A stretch of 64,000 bases of DNA from Anaerotignum propionicum DSM 1682 (lineage in GTDB: Bacteria; Bacillota; Clostridia; Lachnospirales; Anaerotignaceae). Below the pieces are notes generated by a model. It was not told the DNA's origin. It made no database searches and saw nothing but the letters and a program-made list of their open reading frames with translations. The DNA lies in the NCBI RefSeq assembly GCF_001561955.1, contig NZ_CP014223.1, forward strand, positions 1,984,001 to 2,048,000, read 5' to 3'. This document shows positions 36,016 through 44,831 of the stretch, in pieces. The translations under genes and the position numbers were made by a program. Position 1 is the first letter of the stretch. Each line of letters opens with the position of its first letter.

Positions 36016-38778
36016 TTACAAACTCATATTCTGCTCATGGTCATCTTGCTTATGGCCTTGCGTCATTTTCTTTTGCTTTAACTTACGCAGCAACTTACTG
36101 TCTACCGTAAGACTGACAGGAGATTTGGGCTTTGAAATGTTGTCCTCCAAAATTCGGCTCATATGATGAAATAACCTTGAAACTGCAAAACCTAATGATG
36201 GCTCATGCCATTTATCCATATTTTCAAGAAAAAACTTTGCATATTCATTACCTTGTTCTGCTGATAAAGTAAACCATTTCACAGCAGTTTCCTTATCCTT
36301 TGCCACCCCTTCGCCAATTAAATATGTCTTGCCAAGAATGTACTGTGAAAACTGATTGCCTTGTTCCGCTGATGAAGTAAGATACTGCAATGCCTTTTCA
36401 ACATCTTTCGGAATTTCTTCACCTTTAAGATATAGTTTTCCGAGAACGTACTGAGCAAATTGATTGCCTTTTTCTGCGGATTGCTTAAGCCACCGAGTGG
36501 CAGAAGTAATGTCTTTGAAGTTGTCTTCTGTCAAATATATCTTACCAAGTCGGTAAGCTGACCACTCATTATCCTGTTCGGCTGAATATGTAAACAGTTC
36601 AACCGCTTTTGATATATCCTGCCCGATATATTTTCCCTCATAATAAAGTTTAGCAAGAGCATACTGTGCAAATGGGTTACCACTATCAGATGCAGTTTTT
36701 AAATATTCAATTGCTGATTTTATTTCTTCCTCTGCCGGATTTTCCTCTGCAATGATGATTTTTGCAAGAGAATAGCAAGCAAATGTATTTCCAACTTTTG
36801 CGGACTTTTGGAAATACTCTTTTGCTCTGTCAATATCCTTTTCTTTCCCAATTCCATTTTGCAGCATCCAACCGAGACGGTATTGCAGTTTATCATCTCT
36901 GTTTTGTTTTTCTAAATCTTCAAAGCCTACAAATGCTTTTTTGAAATAAATATTGCTCTGCTTTTCATTTCTTTCTGTGCCTATACCGTCACGAAACATT
37001 TTGGCAGCTTCAAAATCTGCATAAGGAAATCCTTGCTTTGCAGACCGCAGATAAAGTTCAAAGGCTTTTCCATAGTTTTGCTCTACGCCTTGCCCACGAT
37101 AATAAAGACCGCCAAGAGAATACTCTGCAAACTTATATTTCTCCGCAGATGATTTTGAAAGCCAATCCACAGCATCTTCATAATTTTGTTCTGTACCAAG
37201 TCCTTGTGCAAACATTTTACCGATGCGGTACTGAGTGTATTTCCACGGCTTTTTGTTCTCAACAATAAGAAAGCCTTCCAGAGCCTTTGCATAGTAATCC
37301 TGTGCCTGTTCTGCATTTATTTCTACACCAAGACCGTCTGCATACATTCGTCCTATATCAAATACGGCAAGCACATTGCCTTTTTCTGATTTTAATTTCA
37401 AAAGCTCCATTGCTTGTTCAAAGTCGGGTTCTTCATTTTCTGTACCGAACAAAAACTTTCGCGCCTTTTTATAATCTTCAGACCATTTTATGTGTGGTGT
37501 AAAAGGTTCTTCTATACAGTCATCTTCTGTTTCATCCATTATAAAATCAGACATTTCATTTAGTTCTTCAGAATTTTTATCTACGAAATATTCAGTTGAG
37601 GTATTTTCATATTCTTCTCCATCAACTTTAATATCTTCAAGTTCTGATAAGCCGATTTCATTTTTAGAGAGTTTATCTGCCTCTGCAATAATAAAATTCT
37701 TGATTGACTTAAATTCCTTTTGCTTAGAAAGCGGTATAGGGTCAGTAAGCTTATCAGAATAGCTTTTAAGCACCTCATTTCTCATTTCATACCACAGGTT
37801 ATACGCATCTAAGACTGTTTTTTCTTTTGCTAATTCATCTACAATACTGTCCACGATATTTTTCAACTTTGGAGATAAGTAGCCATAGACTCGTCTGCCT
37901 TTCTTAAGCTTTAGCTTTTCAGCAAGTTCAAGGAGTAACAACTCCAACTTTGGATTTTGAACATTGCCAGTTTTCATTTTTGCAATCAGATGAAGAAATA
38001 TTTTCTTGCTTTCTGCTTTTAAAGCATCTCTTCTGTGACTTTGCTCGGCATAGATTTCTTTCATCTCATTATGAAAAATATTCGACACCAATCCGGACTT
38101 TATATTTTTGATACCATCCTTGGTGAGATATCCTCTGCGAATATCTGTGGAGTAACAAATCATGTGAATATGTGGGTGGTGGCTCTCATTATGAAAAGCT
38201 GCATACCATTTAAAGTGTTCTATCGGTATTTTTAAATTTTCAGCAATGGTTGGTGCGTAGGATTCAAGAAAGTCTTTCCACTTTTCTACGTTATCAAATC
38301 CTGTGCTTACAGCATCCTCTCTTCTTAACGAGATAATCGGTGTCCAAACATTCCCCTCATTATTAGCAACATCTTCTGCAACCTTTAAGAGAACTATTTT
38401 ATCTGTTCCGTTTGTAAATAAACCATGGGAAGATATTTTTTCTACTCTTGGACGATTTGCAATGTAGCCCACATAGTTTTCTTTCTTCGCTGTTATATCA
38501 AGGTTGTGTTCTAATGCTATGGAAATAAAGTCAGAGGCATTTTCAATTGTTTTGTTTTGAATATAATCTTCATACTCAAATAAATTTTTACTGTCGGGAA
38601 ACTCCTTCAAGATATTTTTGATAAGCTCTACCTGCTTTTTTGTGGAAGGGAGATTTTTATTTTCGGCGCTAAACTTTTGCACACCATCTCTTGTTGCAAT
38701 GTATTTTACAAGATTGGATAAATGTGCTGTGTTATTACTGCCTTTTAGATAGGGACATTTAAAAATTATCCTTGGCAT
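36016..38778 (-). CDS. MobP-type relaxase with C-terminal Sel1 repeats
   Basis: 920 residues. The N-terminal relaxase domain (about 1-300) has the three-histidine motif HNESHHPHIHMICY near residue 195 and ends in a basic helix region. It nicks oriT and pilots the DNA strand. Residues about 300-420 are a helical linker. Residues about 440-860 hold roughly ten Sel1-like repeats (pattern A...LG..Y..G..V..D...A...Y..SA..G), a protein-interaction solenoid. The C-terminus is basic. The start follows AAGGGAGATTTTT, and the RHH partner lies 18 nt upstream. Confidence 0.92.
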   Translation of the reverse strand: MPRIIFKCPYLKGSNNTAHLSNLVKYIATRDGVQKFSAENKNLPSTKKQVELIKNILKEFPDSKNLFEYEDYIQNKTIENASDFISIALEHNLDITAKKENYVGYIANRPRVEKISSHGLFTNGTDKIVLLKVAEDVANNEGNVWTPIISLRREDAVSTGFDNVEKWKDFLESYAPTIAENLKIPIEHFKWYAAFHNESHHPHIHMICYSTDIRRGYLTKDGIKNIKSGLVSNIFHNEMKEIYAEQSHRRDALKAESKKIFLHLIAKMKTGNVQNPKLELLLLELAEKLKLKKGRRVYGYLSPKLKNIVDSIVDELAKEKTVLDAYNLWYEMRNEVLKSYSDKLTDPIPLSKQKEFKSIKNFIIAEADKLSKNEIGLSELEDIKVDGEEYENTSTEYFVDKNSEELNEMSDFIMDETEDDCIEEPFTPHIKWSEDYKKARKFLFGTENEEPDFEQAMELLKLKSEKGNVLAVFDIGRMYADGLGVEINAEQAQDYYAKALEGFLIVENKKPWKYTQYRIGKMFAQGLGTEQNYEDAVDWLSKSSAEKYKFAEYSLGGLYYRGQGVEQNYGKAFELYLRSAKQGFPYADFEAAKMFRDGIGTERNEKQSNIYFKKAFVGFEDLEKQNRDDKLQYRLGWMLQNGIGKEKDIDRAKEYFQKSAKVGNTFACYSLAKIIIAEENPAEEEIKSAIEYLKTASDSGNPFAQYALAKLYYEGKYIGQDISKAVELFTYSAEQDNEWSAYRLGKIYLTEDNFKDITSATRWLKQSAEKGNQFAQYVLGKLYLKGEEIPKDVEKALQYLTSSAEQGNQFSQYILGKTYLIGEGVAKDKETAVKWFTLSAEQGNEYAKFFLENMDKWHEPSLGFAVSRLFHHMSRILEDNISKPKSPVSLTVDSKLLRKLKQKKMTQGHKQDDHEQNMSL

Positions 38779-38796
38779 AAAAATCTCCCTTCTTTC

Positions 38797-39237
38797 TTAT
38801 TCCTCGATACCCATTTGATACTTTACTGCATCCTCCATATTAATCCTGCCTTTATTTCTTTTTACTTCGGCAACACATCTGCCACGAAGTTTTCTCAAAT
38901 CTTCATCACTGATTTCAAGTCCGGCGGCAAGAATATTCATCATCATACTCATCTCTACTGACAAGCGAAAGAGATTTGCTGATTGACGATTTTCAGTTTC
39001 TCTAAGTGTAGCTTGAATTGCTCCAAGCAGAATTTTAGAAAGATAATCTGTACTCTGATTACTGACTAAATATCCCATATAAAAAGTCAATGCTTTTTCA
39101 ATAAACTCACTGCGGTTATTGCAATTATCCTCTTTCAATAAAAGATCCATTTTTTCAAATGTTTCTGGATACAGCCAAACCGCTGTTCTTTTCTTATTCT
39201 TGTTTTGTGGTTCTTTCAAAATATCACTCCTTATCAT
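38797..39237 (-). CDS. MobC-like ribbon-helix-helix relaxosome accessory protein
   Basis: 146 residues; start 39237 (MIRSDILKEP) behind AGGTGG. KKRTAVWLYPETFEKMDLLLKEDNCNNRSEFIEKALTFYMGY is an RHH DNA-binding fold; the rest is helical (LLGAIQATLRETENRQSANLFRLSVEMSMMMNILAAG). It probably binds oriT just upstream and recruits the relaxase. Confidence 0.82.
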   Translation of the reverse strand: MIRSDILKEPQNKNKKRTAVWLYPETFEKMDLLLKEDNCNNRSEFIEKALTFYMGYLVSNQSTDYLSKILLGAIQATLRETENRQSANLFRLSVEMSMMMNILAAGLEISDEDLRKLRGRCVAEVKRNKGRINMEDAVKYQMGIEE

Positions 39238-39297
39238 CAAAACCACCTTTCTGAGCACCTTGTAAATGCCATAACAACGGTCTTCTCATTGATTGCT

Positions 39298-39409
39298 GAC
39301 CACCTAAGCGTGACAAACTCTGTTTTCTGACCACCTAATGATAATGCTAGAAAAGCTCGGCACTGCCGAGCTTTGTGACAGAGAGGCGGTCGCTTGCGAC
39401 CACCTCTCT
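39298..39409. promoter_or_regulatory. Candidate oriT of element 2
   Basis: Non-coding gap directly upstream of the mobC-relaxase operon. It holds two copies of TGACCACCTAA/TGACCACCTAAG (near 39296 and 39328), a perfect 11-bp palindrome AAAGCTCGGCA-C-TGCCGAGCTTT (39352..39374, arms) and a 14-bp inverted repeat AGAGAGGCGGTCGC / GCGACCACCTCTCT (39380..39409). Tandem inverted repeats beside mob genes are typical of oriT; the nick site cannot be named. Confidence 0.6.
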
Positions 39410-39616
39410 TTATCCCGCACCTAAATCAATAGGTGGGTTCACTTAAGATTTGTGATGTTGTGTGGTGATTTGAGTTCTGTTTTCATCGCATTTCACATTT
39501 TCCCCACACCTTTCTAAATTCGCCCCCATTTTCTTATTATGGTGTTACTACCCTTCCTTGGAACAAAAGTGGCACACAAGGGCACACAATGGGCAACAAC
39601 AGTGAATATCACCTTC
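39410..39616. other. Non-coding remainder of the mob intergenic region
   Basis: T-rich stretch without a supported frame; probably holds the promoter of mobC-relaxase and the 3' end of the DUF6103 transcript. Confidence 0.4.
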
Positions 39617-39871
39617 TTATGAATTGCCATTTACTGTTTGAGAAGCATTACTCCTGCCTGTTTCCATCTTTTTAGGCTTACTCGGCATATTTTCACACTG
39701 CAGCTTATCTTCTATATACTCTCGTGTTGGCTGTGGCACATACTTTTCATAGAGCTTTTGGATGGTATCGGAAAGTTCTGCTTGCAATTTCACATCCTTT
39801 TTCTCCATATAGTAAGTGAGTGCATCCAGTTTTTCCTTTTCAAAAGTAATGGTTAAGGTTGCTTTTTTCAT
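39617..39871 (-). CDS. DUF6103-like small protein
   Basis: 84 residues: MKKATLTITFEKEKLDALTYYMEKKDVKLQAELSDTIQKLYEKYVPQPTREYI matches the DUF6103 type known from clostridial mobile elements; the C-terminal tail is polar. Possibly RHH-like DNA binding. It lies upstream of the oriT candidate. ATG follows AAAGGAGTATCCA. Confidence 0.72.
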   Translation of the reverse strand: MKKATLTITFEKEKLDALTYYMEKKDVKLQAELSDTIQKLYEKYVPQPTREYIEDKLQCENMPSKPKKMETGRSNASQTVNGNS

Positions 39872-39892
39872 TGGATACTCCTTTCAAAATAC

Positions 39893-39920
39893 AAAAAGCA
39901 CACCGCATAATGCGATGTGC
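39893..39920 (-). terminator. Terminator after HipA-like gene
   Basis: GCACATCGCA-TTA-TGCGGTGTGC stem followed by TTTTTGT, between the HipA-like stop and the DUF6103 start. Confidence 0.82.
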
Positions 39921-39940
39921 CAGTTAGCTTTTTATGTTCT

Positions 39941-41107
39941 TCATATCATTTTGTGGGATTGCATCTGCCGCTGTTCCTGCATTAGTTCTAGCAACAGCCG
40001 CACTCTTCCATCAAAGTTCTTAATGACAAATTCAATTCTTTCCTCATCCATAAAAGGATTTTGAGAAAGGTTGGTTCTGATTCCTTCTCTAAGTTCAAGG
40101 ACACTTTCAACGTCAAATTTCTGCAAATCACTGGCTAGCTTTATCTGTTTTTCATGGGTCTTGGCAAACGGTTTGCTTTCTATATCATCAACTTCTACCT
40201 TGGTTGGCATTGACATAAACAGAGAGGTACCGCTATCAAAGATAGGTGCCGCCCCCAATACTTCAAGAGTATTACTGTTTCTCACAATGCCAAAGTTGTT
40301 CATGTGTCTGTCAGTGTTAGCAATCAAGAAATCTGTTACCAGAAGTTTTTCTATGTTTTCAACTGCATTCGTAATCCCTATTTTTTCGTAGGATTCTATT
40401 AAATGTTCATATGCAGAAAGGTGATTTGGTTTCTTGAAATGACTGTACACGCTCCATGCAGACACTAGCTCTGTATCCTTTGAGAGAAAGTTTTTACACA
40501 GGCTGTATGGCATTCCGTCCTCAAAAATCACTTCATATTCCACATGTAGCAAACGAAGTTTTTCCATCACCATTCCTGCTATTTTCTCATTAAACGGTTC
40601 TTGCCTAAACACACCGCTGGCTCCTTTTAGGAGGTATCTATCTTCATTTAAGATAATCCATTTCTTTTTCAACCAGCCATCAGATGTATTATCGGGAGAT
40701 ACTAAGCTGAAACTGTCCAGCTGTTTGCCAAACAAAATTTCACCCATATCCTTGGAAAAGTCATTTTCAAAGAAATTAATTTTATCAAAGTCAAGGTCAG
40801 AACCTTTTGGGCAAATCCAGTAGCAGTCCGATAAGCTGAGCCCATAACATTTAAGTGCCAAGCCACCTGTATTCAATTCACCAACTTCTTCAAGTACACG
40901 GTCAATATTTTCTCTACTTGCTGGAATGCTTCTCCCTTTAAACCAATGATTCAGTGCTTTTCTGTCAACAATCTGATGCTCAAAACGGACTCCAAGAGGA
41001 ATATGCTCCGCCTCTATGACATTAAACACCTTCACAATTGTGCTTGTTTCTTCGTCTATTTCCATCTCCAAAACATTTAAATTTTTGTGCTTGAGGTAAT
41101 AAATCAA
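39941..41107 (-). CDS. HipA-like kinase-fold protein
   Basis: 388 residues from TTG 41107 behind AGGTGAGAAA. The C-terminal half has the HipA kinase motifs: LLVTDFLIANTDRHMNNFGIV (catalytic DRH..N) and PIFDSGTSLF (metal-binding Asp, DFG position). The N-terminal half lacks an obvious HipA N-domain, and no HipB-type HTH gene adjoins it; the neighbour upstream is a DUF3846 protein. In ICEs such genes have been annotated as HipA-like or excisionase-associated. Kinase activity is likely from motifs; the target is unknown. Confidence 0.8.
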   Translation of the reverse strand: MIYYLKHKNLNVLEMEIDEETSTIVKVFNVIEAEHIPLGVRFEHQIVDRKALNHWFKGRSIPASRENIDRVLEEVGELNTGGLALKCYGLSLSDCYWICPKGSDLDFDKINFFENDFSKDMGEILFGKQLDSFSLVSPDNTSDGWLKKKWIILNEDRYLLKGASGVFRQEPFNEKIAGMVMEKLRLLHVEYEVIFEDGMPYSLCKNFLSKDTELVSAWSVYSHFKKPNHLSAYEHLIESYEKIGITNAVENIEKLLVTDFLIANTDRHMNNFGIVRNSNTLEVLGAAPIFDSGTSLFMSMPTKVEVDDIESKPFAKTHEKQIKLASDLQKFDVESVLELREGIRTNLSQNPFMDEERIEFVIKNFDGRVRLLLELMQEQRQMQSHKMI

Positions 41108-41193
41108 TTTCTCACCTACTTTCCAATCTTGCCTATTATTCTATCATTGTTTTATGAAGAATTCAAACAAAATCAGCGTACAAGCATGCTGGT

Positions 41194-41571
41194 TTACTTG
41201 AAATCAAAACCCATAAATGTCATTCGTGGTTTAAGCTCCGGTTCTTCCCCAGTAAAAATAGGAACATCAGAAAACATTTGCATGTATTCTTCCACCTGTT
41301 TGTCATCCAGTGAAACAAATTCACCGTCTTCACTATCACCACAAACAAAAAATGGACCACAGATAATATCTGAGCCCAAGCGTCGGTTTGGTTCCATTCC
41401 ATTTAATTTTCCTTCTTCATTGACAACAGCAATGCATCCATCATCGAGGTAAACACATTCAATAAGCCCACCAACTTCAGTTTGTAATGCCCCAAGGGTG
41501 TTATCAATTTCTTTTACTACTGGCGGCTTACCAATATCCATTTTTACAACCTTAATTTTATTTTCTTTCAT
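41194..41571 (-). CDS. DUF3846-domain protein
   Basis: 125 residues; ATG 41571 behind AGGAGGAATGTGGA. Pattern IKVVKMDIGKPPVVKEIDNTLGALQTEVGG, YLDDGCIAVVNEEGKLNGMEPNRRL and FFVCGDSEDGEFVSL is characteristic of DUF3846. Cargo-control or anti-defence roles have been suggested for such small ICE proteins, but nothing here shows it. Confidence 0.82.
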   Translation of the reverse strand: MKENKIKVVKMDIGKPPVVKEIDNTLGALQTEVGGLIECVYLDDGCIAVVNEEGKLNGMEPNRRLGSDIICGPFFVCGDSEDGEFVSLDDKQVEEYMQMFSDVPIFTGEEPELKPRMTFMGFDFK

Positions 41572-41703
41572 TCCACATTCCTCCTAAAGCTTACTTTTCC
41601 AAAACCTCTGTCTAAATAAAGAGCATTTCTTGAAATATTGCTTTCGTCCTAAGCATAAAATAATTCCTCCTATTTCAATGAACATCCATCTTTGATTAGA
41701 TTT

Positions 41704-42744
41704 TTAATTAGTATCTGGTAGCCTACCGAACCCAAGGAAATGCTTCTGCCAATACTTTGTATTAATATTGGCATAGCCAATAGGATCACCAGCATGGAGC
41801 ATCTTTCCATTTCCCACATAAATTCCTATATGAGATGCTATGCCTGCACCTGCATAAGTCCCTTTGAAAAACACCAAGTCACCGGGCATTGCTTCAGTTT
41901 TCGGTACCAGTGCACATTGATTATAAATTCCTGTTGCAGTAGTTCGAGGGAGATTATAAACTCCCGACTGGGTATAGACCCAGCAAACATATCCCGAACA
42001 ATCAAAGGACGTTCTTGGATTTGAACCACCCCAAACATAGGGGTAACCCAAGTATTTTTCTGCTTCCTCAATCAGTTCTTTGTAACTGCCATCGCCAATG
42101 GGTTCGCCGGGGTATGGAAGTTCATCTACACCGATTGCTCCATGCCCATATTTCACCAGCGCATAAATGCGATTGGCATTCATTTGGTTTTCTGATGTCA
42201 CCGTAATTTCCATCATATTTTCAATGTTTCTGTAAACAATCGAAAGGTCTATGATGGGAACTGCTACGGTATAGGTTTCTTCGCTTTCATTTCCTTCCTC
42301 ATCGGTGACGGTTCGAGAACGCTCTTCATAGGTTACAAAGCAATCTGAAAACTGCAAGGTATTCACAAGTGACGGGCGGTCAGCGCCGAAATACAGAGCA
42401 TAAAAAACAGCCTTAACCCTTAGCGAGTCGAGGCTGTTTCCATTCTCTGTTTGATTGTTAATTTTATTTATATCGTAGTCCAAAAGGCTAAAGCTATACT
42501 GCATATCTTCAATATAATCTATAAATTCTTCAGGAACATTACCCGATATCACACCACTATTAAAACATAAATCTATTGCCGTGGTGTTGTGATCTGCTGT
42601 TGCAGACATGATTCCAATCAGCAGTGCAAGGATAACAATAATAGGCGAGAGGATTGCAGCAATTGTCCAACCCATGCCTCTACGGAGCTTATCATTACTC
42701 AATGCCATCACCAAAGCCTTGGCAATTAAAACAGGGTTTGCTAT
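41704..42744 (-). CDS. NlpC/P60 cell-wall hydrolase of the transfer system (VirB1-like)
   Basis: About 346 residues if translation begins at the ATA codon 42744, which sits 8 nt after GGAGG where relatives begin M-A-x-P-V-x-x-AKA. The earliest ATG in frame is 42792, without a ribosome site. One membrane helix (WTIAAILSPIIVILALLIGIMSA) is followed by an extracellular linker domain and a C-terminal NlpC/P60 peptidase: Cys in SFDCSGYVCW, His in ASHIGIYVGNG, third polar residue in MLHAG. It cuts peptide cross-links so the channel can cross the wall. Unlike many relatives it lacks a lysozyme domain. Confidence 0.88.
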   Translation of the reverse strand: MANPVLIAKALVMALSNDKLRRGMGWTIAAILSPIIVILALLIGIMSATADHNTTAIDLCFNSGVISGNVPEEFIDYIEDMQYSFSLLDYDINKINNQTENGNSLDSLRVKAVFYALYFGADRPSLVNTLQFSDCFVTYEERSRTVTDEEGNESEETYTVAVPIIDLSIVYRNIENMMEITVTSENQMNANRIYALVKYGHGAIGVDELPYPGEPIGDGSYKELIEEAEKYLGYPYVWGGSNPRTSFDCSGYVCWVYTQSGVYNLPRTTATGIYNQCALVPKTEAMPGDLVFFKGTYAGAGIASHIGIYVGNGKMLHAGDPIGYANINTKYWQKHFLGFGRLPDTN

Positions 42745-42883
42745 AAAAATCACCTCCAAAATCAATTTCATTCCTTGGATACGTGGTTTCATGTTTGTAT
42801 TGTGTATTTTGAGGTATAAGCTATTTATTAGGCTCTCTTCAATTCTTACTGAATACTTTTATAGACAATATTGTCTATCTCAA

Positions 42884-43603
42884 TTATTTTTTCCTCAACA
42901 CAAAAGCAATAAAGTTCAAATACTTGCCGCCTCCTGCACCCATTGTCTTGCGGTCGTTAACGGCAATCTCATTTTCCTGATTCAACCAATCTGCCCAAAG
43001 CTCGTCATTGTTTCCCTTCATCTCATAAATAGAAATGACTTCCGCATCATGGCTATGATTCAATATTTCCGTCCAATAGGTCATATCACGCAGATAGGCA
43101 AGCTGCTCCGGTGTCCATGAAAGGAGCAATTCTTTTGGAAGATTGTCATGGCAATCCTTTTTCATACCGGGAACACAGATGTAAAGATAACCGCCGCTTT
43201 TTACAAAGGGTAACAGCTTTGCATCTAAATATTCTGGGTCACGCCCCCAAAAGTTATAGGAATCCGTACTAACAACTGCATCGAAAAATTCTTTCTCAAA
43301 AGGCAAGTCAGTTGCATCCGCCTTAACAGGGGTAATTTGTTCAGGGGTTAGCCCCATTTCATAAAAGAATCTACAGTTTGCATGGGGTTCACTCCACAAA
43401 TCAGCGGCGTAAACCTTAAAGCCATAATCTTTTGCCAGCATAACGCTTGTTAGCCCTTGCCCACTTCCAAGGTCGCAAACACTACTACCATCAGGAATTT
43501 CATGATTTTGAAGCATTTCTTCCTGTAATTTAAAGGGGTTAGGCCCCATGATTTTGGCCATCAATTCTGGGGTGTTGTACTTTTGACTTTTTGTATACTC
43601 CAT
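42884..43603 (-). CDS. SAM-dependent class I methyltransferase (cargo)
   Basis: 239 residues from ATG 43603 behind AAGGAG. Motif I VCDLGSGQGLTSVMLA near residue 45, then VYAADLW, KADATDLPF and FDAVVSTDSYNFWG: a type-11 small-molecule methyltransferase. Substrate unknown. It lies between virB4 and the NlpC gene, which are adjacent in related ICEs, so it is inserted cargo. Confidence 0.85.
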   Translation of the reverse strand: MEYTKSQKYNTPELMAKIMGPNPFKLQEEMLQNHEIPDGSSVCDLGSGQGLTSVMLAKDYGFKVYAADLWSEPHANCRFFYEMGLTPEQITPVKADATDLPFEKEFFDAVVSTDSYNFWGRDPEYLDAKLLPFVKSGGYLYICVPGMKKDCHDNLPKELLLSWTPEQLAYLRDMTYWTEILNHSHDAEVISIYEMKGNNDELWADWLNQENEIAVNDRKTMGAGGGKYLNFIAFVLRKK

Positions 43604-43694
43604 TGTAATTCTCCTTATCATTATTTTCTTTTTATCATAGTTTCATTATACTTCCCTGCTTTGGTAAAAGCTTCCTACAAAATAGTGCAGAAAT

Positions 43695-43730
43695 AAAAAA
43701 GCGACATGCGTTTTCAATCCATGTCGCTTT
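43695..43730 (-). terminator. Terminator after CD3324-like gene
   Basis: AAAGCGACATG / CATGTCGCTTT 11-bp stem with TTTTTTATTT following, eight bases after the CD3324-like stop. Confidence 0.85.
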
Positions 43731-43737
43731 CTATGAT

Positions 43738-44013
43738 TCACTTGTTATTTTTCATGCTAGACAATATCTTATAGACAGTTTTTGGAGATAAAAAATATTT
43801 GTTGGACAGCTCCTTCACAGTCATACCACCATTATATTCTTCGAAAATAACAGCATTTCGCTTGGCATATAATTGTTTGCTGTTTTTAAGCTCTCCCCAT
43901 GCCTTTTTATTCTCACCTTTCCGTGGAATATAAAGATATTCTCCATCTATATGTTGCTGTATTGCCGTAATTAAATTGTCTGGCAATACACAAATTGCAT
44001 TTTTATAGTCCAT
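43738..44013 (-). CDS. CD3324-like small HTH protein
   Basis: 91 residues. NLITAIQQHIDGEYLYIPRKGENKKAWGELKNSKQLYAKRNAVIFEEYNGGMTVKELSNKYFLSPKTVYKIL matches CD3324-family proteins, ending in a Mor-like helix-turn-helix. Probably a transcriptional regulator, of unknown target. It lies in the cargo segment between virB4 and the NlpC gene. Confidence 0.8.
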   Translation of the reverse strand: MDYKNAICVLPDNLITAIQQHIDGEYLYIPRKGENKKAWGELKNSKQLYAKRNAVIFEEYNGGMTVKELSNKYFLSPKTVYKILSSMKNNK

Positions 44014-44048
44014 TGTGCACCTCCTAAATATTCAGAAAATAGGATTAC

Positions 44049-44090
44049 GCAAGGACTATCTTCATATTTTAATTATGCGATAGCCCTTGC
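44049..44090 (-). terminator. Imperfect 12-bp stem-loop after XRE gene
   Basis: GCAAGGGCTATC / GATAGTCCTTGC with an 18-base loop and a weak T-run; it may end the XRE transcript. Confidence 0.5.
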
Positions 44091-44214
44091 TACGCACAAT
44101 ACCGACTCCAATGTTCCTTTTTTGATAAGACAATTCCCCTTTCATATTAAACTACTGTTTGCCTTTAATAAACCATTCTAACCTATAAAAATACTGACGG
44201 CTGATTATGCCAAA

Positions 44215-44664
44215 TCAATCATTCAACTCCTCCTCTCCGTAAAGATATTTTTTCCTTAAATAATTTGCTTGTTCTTCTGTGAGACAGTCTGACCAAAAGT
44301 CTGCATTGATAGAGCCATATAGTTCTCCCCACAGACAATCCATGTAGGAAACTTTGTCTTTTTCTCCCTGCTCATAATCTTTGATCGCCTTTGTTAATTG
44401 CGGAGACAAGTTTGTTTCCAAATATGCTTTATCCGCCGGCTTCCCTGTTTTTTCGGTTTTTGAATACTCTGGTTCCAGCTTCAGTATTCCTTCTATGGAT
44501 AAATTCAGTGCTTTAGACAGCTCTGAAAGTGTCTCTGCACTGCATCGGTTAAGGCTTGTTTTGCCAGAGCAAATATCTGCAAGGGTTGCCCACGGGACAC
44601 CGCTTGTTTTAGATAATCTGTATCGTGACAGTCCCTTTTCTTTTAATAATTCCATTATCGTCAA
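44215..44664 (-). CDS. XRE-family HTH protein
   Basis: 149 residues starting at TTG 44664 behind GGGTGAT. N-terminal Cro/CI-type HTH (LLKEKGLSRYRLSKTSGVPWATLADICSGKTSLNRCSAETLSELSKALNLSIEGIL); the C-terminal half is an acidic helical region (YMDCLWGELYGSINADFWSDCLTEEQANYLRKKYL). Antitoxin- or phage-repressor-like; no toxin partner seen. Cargo next to virB4. Confidence 0.82.
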   Translation of the reverse strand: MTIMELLKEKGLSRYRLSKTSGVPWATLADICSGKTSLNRCSAETLSELSKALNLSIEGILKLEPEYSKTEKTGKPADKAYLETNLSPQLTKAIKDYEQGEKDKVSYMDCLWGELYGSINADFWSDCLTEEQANYLRKKYLYGEEELND

Positions 44665-44831
44665 TGTATATCACCCATCTTCAATGTATCGGTAACCCCA
44701 TATATTGTCAAGGTGATTTCTCAATTTTATTTCTAATCCATCGACAAAATTCCTTTTACCCAATATTTTCTCTAATAGTCAATAAAATGCTATTATCTTT
44801 TCTAGCATATCTTGTTGCCATATTCCCATTA

